DNA from: DAIOGN01 sp036745245
GTDB lineage: Bacteria; Zixibacteria; MSB-5A5; JAUVRN01
DNA length: 15,357 nucleotides
Direction: 5' to 3'
Assembly: GCA_036745245.1 (NCBI GenBank)
Contig: DAIOGN010000084.1
Coordinates: 1-15,357, forward strand
Under the pieces are notes generated by a model. It was not told where the DNA came from, made no database searches, and saw nothing but the letters and a program-made list of their open reading frames with translations. Position 1 is the stretch's first letter, and each line of letters opens with the position of its first letter. The translations under genes and the position numbers were made by a program. This document shows positions 5,861 through 12,092 of the stretch, one piece after another.

Positions 5861-7834
5861 ATGTTTCGAGCCTGCCTGTGTTACCTCGTGCTGTTTTTCA
5901 CCTTTACGGTTCCGGTCACACCGGGCCTGGCCGCCGATGAGATCACCTCACTTCGGGAGCTGCCGCCCGAGCAGATGCCCGCCTGGCTCAGGCCGGTCTT
6001 CGTGCCGCTGCACCAGCCTCCCGTTCACATGGCAAAGCGACCGGGGCACTACGCCGTCACCGACTGGAAGGCTGCCATTGACGCCTATTGGGGTCCGGGT
6101 CTGTCGGGAGGCACAAAGAGCAGCCTGTTCGTGCAGTGGTGGAACCTGGTGCAGACCAACTCCACGGCGTTTCACAACGCGGATACCACGCTGTGGGACT
6201 CCGTGTGGAACAGCTTGAATCCCGGTGTTGTGGACTACGACACCGTGAGTCGCGGCTGGTACGCCGGACTCATGTCTCACAGCGGCCGGCGTCAGCAGGA
6301 CATTCACCTGGAAGCGACCGATACCTGGGTCGCCTTCTCGTTTCCGGCGCCGGGCACACCCATCATGTACGCTGGAGGTGCCGGCAACGTGACGCACTTC
6401 GGCGCGGCCCTTACACCCCTGCCTGACAGCACGCTTCTCGTATACGATGCCGTGAGTCCGCATCCCCTGGGGCTCGTGCCGGGAGATCAGGTTCTCGGAT
6501 ACGACGGGACGCCCTGGAAGAGTCTGTATCCGGAGTTGATTGAGGCGAATCTCCCGATCGGTTACCTGGGGGGTACCCTGTGGGGGGGCAGTGATCGTTC
6601 GAGCCTGCACAACCTCCTGGCCGCTGCTGGCAGCAACTGGCATCTGTTCGATACCATCGACATTGTGAAGTACAGCACGGGGGATACGTTGCACCTGAGT
6701 ACGGCGCCTCTGGCCAGCCAGCCAATCCAGCTCTGGGCATCGGAGCAACTGCCGATTCCCGGCATTCCGCGCCCTGAGTTTGCCGGTGAACCCATCCAGT
6801 GGGGTGTGCTGCCGGGAACCAATACGGGCTACATCTACCACCTCTGGGTGCCCGATGCAGGTGCCCGAACTCTGTTCAGGGACGCGCTCATCGACCTCAT
6901 CGACTCACAGCAGGTCAACGCCCTGGTGATCGACTTTCGGCTCAATATGGGCGGGCTGTTCGTCGGCTTTCCGAATCTGGACCGGCTGTTCGGCGACACC
7001 CTTCAGCCCGTGAACTGGTTCACCCGCTGCAACAGCTGCTGCAGGCAACTGATGTGCGACTGGTCGGTGGCGGATCCGTTCTTCACGATTCGCGGCAATC
7101 CCAATCAGTGGTTCAAGGGCCCGATCGCCATTCTCACCGGGCCCAACGCCGTGAGCCTGGGCGACCAGATGCCGCATGCGATTTCGCTGCATCCTTGCGC
7201 AAGAGTGTTCGGCAAGCCGACCGGAGGCCACTTCAACGGGTATTGGAATCCTCGCCCTACCATCACTCAGCCCGATTGGTACTTTGCCATTTCCAACATC
7301 TCCACCGCCCTGGGCTCCGACAATTCCAAGTTCATGATCCACTCGGACTTTCCCAATCCCACGTTCTATCCCGACGTGGAGTACGAGGACGTCTGGTTCA
7401 CTCGCGACGGGGTGGCGGCAGGGGTGGACGATGTGGTGGAGGCGGCCAAGGCGTGGATCGCCGCCGAGGACCCCGACTTCGACGCGGTGGCAAGCCGCAT
7501 GGACAATTGCCCCAATCACTACAATCCGGGCCAGGAGAATGGCGATGCCGACAGCCTCGGGGATGCCTGCGAGTGCTTCACGCTGCAGGTGAAGAACACC
7601 GGCGATGTGGACACATCGGGCACGCTCACGTCGGCCGACATCATTGGGCTCGTAAACTACGTGTTCAAGGGCGGAGTGGCGCCGCGACCGTGCCCCGCCT
7701 CAGGCGACGCGAATTGCGATCAGGTGGTGACGTCGGCGGACGTGATCCGCATGGTGAATTTCATCTTCAAAAGCGGAACGCCCCCGTGCGACGTGTGCGA
7801 CCTGATCGATGCAGGGGACTGGACCTGCCCGTAA
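5861..7834 (+). CDS. Secreted S41-family peptidase with TSP3 and dockerin modules
   Basis: The ATG at 5861 is chosen over the upstream in-frame ATG (5756) because an AGGAG site (5850-5854) lies 6 nt before it and it opens a clear signal peptide (MFRACLCYLVLFFTFTV, cleavage near residue 25). The product is 657 aa. Residues ~195-295 resemble a PDZ-like segment (LGLVPGDQVLGYDG). Residues ~320-530 form an S41 (C-terminal-processing-like) core: VIDFRLNMGG (357-365), the probable nucleophile Ser432 in NAVSLGD, and VFGKPTGGH (449-457). The Ctp-type GKG lysine motif is absent, so chemistry closer to tricorn or other non-Ctp S41 enzymes is possible. A Cys cluster (CNSCC...C, 390-399) interrupts the core. 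Residues ~545-572 are a thrombospondin-type-3-like Ca-binding segment (DNCPNHYNPGQENGDADSLG). Residues ~580-640 are paired dockerin type I-like Ca loops with helices (GDVDTSGTLTSADIIGLVNY; GDANCDQVVTSADVIRMVN). It is predicted to be extracellular or surface-attached. Confidence 0.85.
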   Translation: MFRACLCYLVLFFTFTVPVTPGLAADEITSLRELPPEQMPAWLRPVFVPLHQPPVHMAKRPGHYAVTDWKAAIDAYWGPGLSGGTKSSLFVQWWNLVQTNSTAFHNADTTLWDSVWNSLNPGVVDYDTVSRGWYAGLMSHSGRRQQDIHLEATDTWVAFSFPAPGTPIMYAGGAGNVTHFGAALTPLPDSTLLVYDAVSPHPLGLVPGDQVLGYDGTPWKSLYPELIEANLPIGYLGGTLWGGSDRSSLHNLLAAAGSNWHLFDTIDIVKYSTGDTLHLSTAPLASQPIQLWASEQLPIPGIPRPEFAGEPIQWGVLPGTNTGYIYHLWVPDAGARTLFRDALIDLIDSQQVNALVIDFRLNMGGLFVGFPNLDRLFGDTLQPVNWFTRCNSCCRQLMCDWSVADPFFTIRGNPNQWFKGPIAILTGPNAVSLGDQMPHAISLHPCARVFGKPTGGHFNGYWNPRPTITQPDWYFAISNISTALGSDNSKFMIHSDFPNPTFYPDVEYEDVWFTRDGVAAGVDDVVEAAKAWIAAEDPDFDAVASRMDNCPNHYNPGQENGDADSLGDACECFTLQVKNTGDVDTSGTLTSADIIGLVNYVFKGGVAPRPCPASGDANCDQVVTSADVIRMVNFIFKSGTPPCDVCDLIDAGDWTCP

Positions 7835-7862
7835 GGGAGGCCGCTGCCGGGGTCCAGACGAT

Positions 7863-8855
7863 TCAACCCTGGTTCGTGCCGGGTGCTAAATAGGGGATCA
7901 GCTCGTTCTTCAACAGGTCCTTGAATTCGTCCTGCTTGCGCGATCGGAGGACTGAAAGTCGCCCCTTCAGGACGGGCGCAGTCAAGCAGCATTGCTGCAC
8001 GGCTTGATGAATACTCTGAGGCACGTGCAGGGTGAACATGGCCGCGTCTCCATAGTATCGCCGCAGAGCCTCCGTATCGGACAGGACCAGAGGCACGCCG
8101 AGTGCTAGCGCTTCGTACCCTCCGCAGACGAGACAGCTGTTGTCGTTCGTAAGCACAACGGCGCACTGGGAGGCGCCCAACAACTGCCGGTAGTCCTCAT
8201 CGCTCAGGTAGCCGGTGCACGACACCTTCGGCATGTGCGCAAGCAGACGACGCCAGGTGGCAGGCATAGACCCCGTAAAAGTCACCGTACACCCACTCGT
8301 CGCCAACAGACCCGCCGCCTCGATCATCTCGCGAATCGGCTCATCTTCTCCGTAGCTGCAGATCATGACGCAACTTCGACCGTGCCTCTGTGCGCCCGCC
8401 TCGGCCACGGAAATCCGTGGGATCGGATCCGGCAGGGAGGTCACACGCGGGCACAGAGCGAGAGCTTCCTTGCGTAACAGCTCATTGGACACCACCAGCA
8501 AATCCACCGCTTTGAAACTCCAGGCCTTGAAGAATCGAAAGCAGCCGTGTAAGATGCCAGGCAGGTCGCGTCTCAGCGACCGGTTGTGACAATCACAGAT
8601 GATCCTCACTTTGAATGGAGTGCACAGGGAGTAGCATCGCAAGAGGAAGAGCAGCAGGTAGGAGTACTCAACGAATATGGATCGCGGGCGATAGCGCAAC
8701 AATTGAACCACCGTCCAAAGCATGCTTCTGCACTGCCGCCGGATCAGGCCGCCTTCGAATTGCCTGGCCACCAGGGGGTGGGCCAGCTCCAGGGCAAACC
8801 CTTTGGTGCGTCTCTGGACGTGCCAGCTCAGGACAATGGTGTTTCCGGTCCGCAT
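7863..8855 (-). CDS. GT-B fold glycosyltransferase (GT4-like)
   Basis: 330 aa from an ATG at 8855; a TGA occurs in frame ten codons upstream, so little extension is possible. No good ribosome site is visible. The N-terminal half contains VRIICDCHN (83-91), a typical alpha/beta N-domain strand and turn. The C-terminal half shows donor-domain features: MICSYGEDEPIREMIEAA (164-181), a strand and glycine turn (FTGSMP, 193-198), and NDNSCLVCGGYEALALGVPL (237-256), which is the usual acceptor/donor Glu region. A sugar transferase acting in envelope or exopolysaccharide synthesis is likely; the sugar and acceptor are unknown. It is Cys-rich for this family (~13 Cys) and its codon use looks less GC3-biased than its neighbours, which may mean transfer. 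It converges on the S41 gene with a 28-nt gap. The 202 nt between its start and the tRNA hold no gene and no convincing promoter, so readthrough from the tRNA promoter is possible. Confidence 0.8.
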   Translation of the reverse strand: MRTGNTIVLSWHVQRRTKGFALELAHPLVARQFEGGLIRRQCRSMLWTVVQLLRYRPRSIFVEYSYLLLFLLRCYSLCTPFKVRIICDCHNRSLRRDLPGILHGCFRFFKAWSFKAVDLLVVSNELLRKEALALCPRVTSLPDPIPRISVAEAGAQRHGRSCVMICSYGEDEPIREMIEAAGLLATSGCTVTFTGSMPATWRRLLAHMPKVSCTGYLSDEDYRQLLGASQCAVVLTNDNSCLVCGGYEALALGVPLVLSDTEALRRYYGDAAMFTLHVPQSIHQAVQQCCLTAPVLKGRLSVLRSRKQDEFKDLLKNELIPYLAPGTNQG

Positions 8856-9057
8856 ATCGAGTGGTGCGGGACCGATGGCGACAGGTCACCGGAAGACGGT
8901 TCCATGGTGCGGTTGCGACCGTGCGGAACGTCAGGCTTCACCGGCGAGGGGACGATTCGGTTGCCGATCGGCGTGCTCCCCAGTCAAAACAGTGCGTTGG
9001 ACCCACGGAGCGCTGCGAGGGTGACACGAAAGGTCAGTGTTCCGGGCTCTCACATTA

Positions 9058-9141
9058 TGCCGGAGGTCGGAATCGAACCGACATGGTGTCGCCACCGCGG
9101 GATTTTGAGTCCCGTGCGTCTACCAATTTCACCACTCCGGC
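9058..9141 (-). tRNA. tRNA-Leu (anticodon CAA)
   Basis: Read on the minus strand, the acceptor arms are GCCGGAG (9141-9135) and CTCCGGC (9065-9059) with discriminator A at 9058. The anticodon stem CGGGA/TCCCG encloses CTCAAAA, giving anticodon CAA (reads UUG). A class II variable arm (GGTGGCGACACC region) and a T arm GTCGG-TTCGATT-CCGAC are present. Length is 84 nt. The next bases are TAA, so the CCA tail is not encoded and must be added by nucleotidyltransferase. Confidence 0.96.
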
Positions 9142-9150
9142 CGTGACGCC

Positions 9151-9180
9151 AGGATAGACGGCGCACGCAGGGTGTGTCAA
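9151..9180 (-). promoter_or_regulatory. Sigma70-type promoter of tRNA-Leu
   Basis: On the minus strand, TTGACA (9180-9175), an 18-nt spacer and TATCCT (9156-9151) lie directly in front of the tRNA. Transcription would be expected to start around 9144, only about 3 nt before the mature 5' end at 9141, so the tRNA would be nearly leaderless. Confidence 0.75.
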
Positions 9181-9237
9181 GCCTTGCCCTGACTCCATTC
9201 CGGCGATTGATTCGCGGCGGAAGGGAAGGAGACGACG

Positions 9238-10362
9238 ATGGATCCACGGAATCGACAGCTCGCGGAACTGCTCATTGATTACTCGCTCGGCCTCAAGTCG
9301 GGCCACAAGCTCTACCTCGAAGTCATCGGCATGGAAACGCTGGAACTGGCCAGGGAGGTGGTGAGCGTGGCCGCACAACGGGGCGTCGTACCCTTCTGGT
9401 TCTTCAACGACGACTCGCTGGTGCGACGCTTCCTCCTGAACTCCACCGAGGATCAACTGCGGGCCTTCGGGGCGTTTCACCGGCCGATCATGGAGGCCGC
9501 CGACGCCTACATTGCCCTTCGCGGCTCGGACAACTCGTTCACCCTGCGCGACGTGCCCGCGGAGCGCATGGACTGGTACAACAAGCACTTCTATAAACCC
9601 GTGCATTTCGAGGTGCGCGTGCCCCACAAGAACTGGGTGGTGCTGCGCTATCCCAATCGCGCCATGTCGCAGCTGGCGGAGACGTCGCAGGAGGCCTTCG
9701 CCGACTTTTACTATCGGGTGTGCACGCTGGACTACGCGAAGTTTTCGAAGGCCATGGATCCGCTCAAGGACCTTATGGAGAAGACGGATCGAGTCCACAT
9801 CAAAGGTCCGGGGACGGACCTCAGATTCTCCATCAAGGGAATCGGAGTGCGCAAGTGCGACGGACACCGGAACATCCCGGATGGGGAGGTGTTCACCGCA
9901 CCCGTCAAGGCGTCCATTGAGGGTGAGATCACGTACAATACGCCTTCGCTGTACCAGGGGACCACGTACGAACGCATTCACTTCGTGTTCGAGAAGGGCC
10001 GCATCGTGAAGGCCGACGCTCAAGGGGACGCCGCCAAGTTTCAGAAGATCTTCGAGACCGATGAAGGGGCGCGCTACATTGGCGAATTCTCGCTCGGGTT
10101 ACATCCCGAGATCAACAAGCCCATGCGGGATACGCTGTTCGATGAGAAGATCTACGGCAGCCTTCACCTCACGCCGGGCAACGCCTACGACGAAGCCGAC
10201 AACGGGAATCGCTCCGCCATTCACTGGGATCTGGTGCTGATCCAGACGCCGGAGTACGGTGGCGGGGAGATCTACTTCGACGACAAGCTCATCCGCAAGG
10301 ATGGCGAGTTCACCGTTAAGGCGCTCGAGTCGGTACTTTCGAAGCGTGCCTTGATGGCGTAG
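9238..10362 (+). CDS. M29-family aminopeptidase (AmpS/PepS-like)
   Basis: The ATG at 9238 is preceded by AAGGAG (9226-9231) at 6-nt spacing. The product has 374 aa, near the usual size for the family (slightly short). There is no signal peptide, so it is cytoplasmic. M29 enzymes release N-terminal amino acids from peptides using two metal ions. Expected ligands are visible: Glu217 in IPDGEVFTAP, Glu283 in YIGEFSLG, His310 in GSLHLTPG, and His329/Asp331 in SAIHWDL. The 66-residue gap between the two glutamates agrees with characterised AmpS/PepS enzymes as I recall them. A peptide-recycling housekeeping role is likely. The gene is divergent from tRNA-Leu (96 nt apart) and its stop faces the next gene's stop with only 6 nt between them. 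Confidence 0.92.
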   Translation: MDPRNRQLAELLIDYSLGLKSGHKLYLEVIGMETLELAREVVSVAAQRGVVPFWFFNDDSLVRRFLLNSTEDQLRAFGAFHRPIMEAADAYIALRGSDNSFTLRDVPAERMDWYNKHFYKPVHFEVRVPHKNWVVLRYPNRAMSQLAETSQEAFADFYYRVCTLDYAKFSKAMDPLKDLMEKTDRVHIKGPGTDLRFSIKGIGVRKCDGHRNIPDGEVFTAPVKASIEGEITYNTPSLYQGTTYERIHFVFEKGRIVKADAQGDAAKFQKIFETDEGARYIGEFSLGLHPEINKPMRDTLFDEKIYGSLHLTPGNAYDEADNGNRSAIHWDLVLIQTPEYGGGEIYFDDKLIRKDGEFTVKALESVLSKRALMA

Positions 10363-10368
10363 AGCCCG

Positions 10369-11307
10369 CTAGAGCTGCCAGTAGTTCTGCCGAACAGCCA
10401 GGGCTTCCGGCCACCACGCGGGAACCGGGGCCCCTCCCGCTTCATCCCAGAATCCCACGGGCCACGCAGTCCCAGGCGTGGTTTTGAAGAACCAATACTG
10501 ACTGTACATGCACATGCCTGGACAATCTCCCCACCCCATGCGGAACACGTACTTGATCGTGTCGCCCGCAGCCTGGGGCCAGATGGAGGGCCAGTCGCCA
10601 AGCCAGCCGTTTGGAAATGCGCTCAGCATCCCCGGCAATTGAACATACAGCCCGGCCATCGCCCTGGCGTTCGCGGTGGTGTTGAACCAAAGCCACAAAA
10701 ACGTGCCGACCTGGTAGTAGTGTTCGAATGCGAACTCAGTGTTGAGACTGTCCCAGGCGGTATACGATCCCATGAGGATGGTCGCCAGGGTGACGCTGTC
10801 CGGTCGCACCAACAGGTGCCCGATCCGCCAGGGGACAACGAATGCCACCGCGGCGGTTCCCGGGTGCGAGTCGCCGTATCGACGACGAATCAAGTCGAGA
10901 TCGGACCAGACCCTCGCCTTGAGGGAATCGGGCGCTCGCAATTCTCCTGACAACAACATGGCCAGCCGATCGGCTTCCGTCTGGCCGGTGGAGTCGCGGT
11001 ACAAATAACCGCCATAGCACAGAAACTGCCACTGGTTACGGAACAACCAGTTGACGTGCAGAATCAGGTCCCGGGTGTTGATCGCACCGCTGCAGTCCAG
11101 ATCGCCCACCAGGGGTGTCGGCGCAGGCCGGGGGCCGCTCCGGAACAGGTAATTGACCATGTGGATGACGTCCGCGAGGTCGAATTGACCCGAGACGTTT
11201 ACGTCAGGCGACTGGTACCAGTATTGAAGTGCGGTGTCGAGTTCCTGGGCCCGTCCTACTGGAGCTTGAAAAAGAAGAATACAAACTGCCGTCTGAAGGT
11301 AGCGCAT
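10369..11307 (-). CDS. Secreted protein with N-terminal dockerin-like domain, unknown C-terminal domain
   Basis: Start at 11307 (312 aa): a strong AAGGAGGG site (11320-11313) lies 5 nt upstream, and the product opens with a signal peptide (MRYLQTAVCILLFQAPVGRA). The longer in-frame ATG at 11376 falls inside the promoter and is rejected. Residues ~33-90 carry two dockerin type I-like Ca loops and helices (DVNVSGQFDLADVIHMVNYL; GDLDCSGAINTRDLILHVNW). They closely resemble the dockerin ending the S41 protein at 5861-7834, but here the module is N-terminal, which is unusual. Residues ~95-312 match nothing I recognise: they are rich in Trp, Tyr and Phe, with a Cys pair (GDCPGMC, 260-266) and a tail rich in Trp and Pro (GGAPVPAWWP). 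It is predicted to be exported; its enzymatic or binding function is unknown. Confidence 0.8.
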   Translation of the reverse strand: MRYLQTAVCILLFQAPVGRAQELDTALQYWYQSPDVNVSGQFDLADVIHMVNYLFRSGPRPAPTPLVGDLDCSGAINTRDLILHVNWLFRNQWQFLCYGGYLYRDSTGQTEADRLAMLLSGELRAPDSLKARVWSDLDLIRRRYGDSHPGTAAVAFVVPWRIGHLLVRPDSVTLATILMGSYTAWDSLNTEFAFEHYYQVGTFLWLWFNTTANARAMAGLYVQLPGMLSAFPNGWLGDWPSIWPQAAGDTIKYVFRMGWGDCPGMCMYSQYWFFKTTPGTAWPVGFWDEAGGAPVPAWWPEALAVRQNYWQL

Positions 11308-11312
11308 CGCCG

Positions 11313-11320
11313 CCCTCCTT
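11313..11320 (-). promoter_or_regulatory. Ribosome binding site fixing the dockerin protein start
   Basis: On the minus strand AAGGAGGG, nearly full anti-Shine-Dalgarno complementarity, sits 5 nt before the ATG at 11307. This decides the start in favour of 11307 over the in-frame ATG at 11376, which lies between the -35 and -10 elements. Confidence 0.75.
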
Positions 11321-11363
11321 TTGACTCGTACTTCGAACACGCGAGCCAGGCGCGTACGGGAGA

Positions 11364-11392
11364 AGAGTAGTCCCATGTCAGCTATTTGTCAA
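11364..11392 (-). promoter_or_regulatory. Sigma70-type promoter of the dockerin protein gene
   Basis: On the minus strand, TTGACA (11392-11387), a 17-nt spacer and TACTCT (11369-11364) form a good promoter. Expected initiation near 11357 gives a leader of about 50 nt ahead of the ATG at 11307. Confidence 0.7.
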
Positions 11393-11446
11393 TGGAGGAT
11401 AGAGGGGCGTATCGAACGGCCGGGATGGACTTGGTTTCGGCTGCAA

Positions 11447-11475
11447 CAAAGAAAGGGCCCGCCAATCGGCGGGCC
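11447..11475 (-). terminator. Intrinsic terminator after the DUF3788-like gene
   Basis: Arms ggcccgcc (11456-11463) and ggcgggcc (11468-11475) are perfectly complementary with a 4-nt loop. On the minus strand the hairpin is followed by CTTTCTTTG (11455-11447), a pyrimidine- and T-rich tract. It lies 30 nt after the stop of the minus-strand gene at 11506-11967 and before the promoter of the next gene. Confidence 0.75.
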
Positions 11476-11505
11476 GGGGAGGGATCGTTCGAAATCGAAA
11501 CTCGT

Positions 11506-11967
11506 TCAGTCCGAGCCGCGGCGCTGCTCAGCGGCCGCGATTTTCTGCTGTGCCGCCTTCATGAGCGAGGTGACGTCGGAGTTGGTCTTCATCGGCACAC
11601 GGAACCACTTGATGCGGTTCTGAGCCAGAAGCTCCTTCAGCGTTTTCTTCCACAAGGCAGGCCAGGTGCGATCTCTGGCCACCATCTCGGCCTGGCGCTC
11701 CGAGAGCGCCACAGTCACCTCGACCCGACCGGGCAGGAAGTGGATGGTCATCAGCGTCTGACGGCCGTGGCGATAGCGGACGGCCCAGCCCCAGGAGGTG
11801 CCGTAGTAGTACAACTCACGAAACGCACCGCCCTCCAACAGGGAGTTGTCGAGCCGGGCGAAGCGGATCTGATCTCGCTCCGACACCAGGTCGAGCAGGT
11901 CCTCGAGCGCCGGACGCGGGTTGCGGCTGGCGAAAGGGTTCTTGACGGTTTCGGTAATAGTAGCCAC
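11506..11967 (-). CDS. DUF3788-like protein of unknown function
   Basis: 153 aa from a GTG at 11967. A GGAGG lies 11 nt upstream, a rather long spacing, but an ATG nearer to it is in another frame. The central region (YYYGTSWGWAVRYRHGRQ, 53-70, then TIHFLPGRVEVTVALS) resembles DUF3788 proteins, small soluble proteins of unknown role found across many bacteria; this assignment is from memory of the pattern. There is no signal peptide. The C-terminus is helical and charged, with many Lys, Ala and Gln (MKAAQQKIAAAEQRRG). A TATATT -10-like element sits at 12025-12020 without a good -35. The gene ends in its own terminator, so it is likely monocistronic. Confidence 0.7.
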   Translation of the reverse strand: MATITETVKNPFASRNPRPALEDLLDLVSERDQIRFARLDNSLLEGGAFRELYYYGTSWGWAVRYRHGRQTLMTIHFLPGRVEVTVALSERQAEMVARDRTWPALWKKTLKELLAQNRIKWFRVPMKTNSDVTSLMKAAQQKIAAAEQRRGSD

Positions 11968-12092
11968 CTGTGGTACATCCTCCAGGATTGAATCGGTTTA
12001 CACGTGCGCTGGAAGGCGCAATATACCCCGTTGGCCTGGGCCGCGAAACGTCAATTCAAAGCACGCCTCTAACTCCCAGAGCCCCCGGAGGT

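Noticed and set aside
7845..7871. Possible att-like repeat of the tRNA-Leu 3' end flanking the glycosyltransferase
   Set aside because: Only TGCCGG and a short GGTC match with an indel, the remainder is scattered, and no integrase or other mobile gene is present. Chance similarity in GC-rich DNA is sufficient.
6799..7893. Plus-strand 364-residue frame overlapping the S41 gene
   Set aside because: Arg/Gly-rich out-of-frame translation of the S41, TSP3 and dockerin region with no ribosome site.
8586..9146. Plus-strand 186-residue frame ending VGIEPTWCRHRGILSP...
   Set aside because: Its end is the antisense translation of tRNA-Leu, a well-known spurious prediction, and its body is antisense to the glycosyltransferase gene.
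11376..11376. Longer start for the N-dockerin protein at the in-frame ATG 11376
   Set aside because: The codon lies between the -35 and -10 of a good promoter, while 11307 has an AAGGAGGG site and directly opens a signal peptide.
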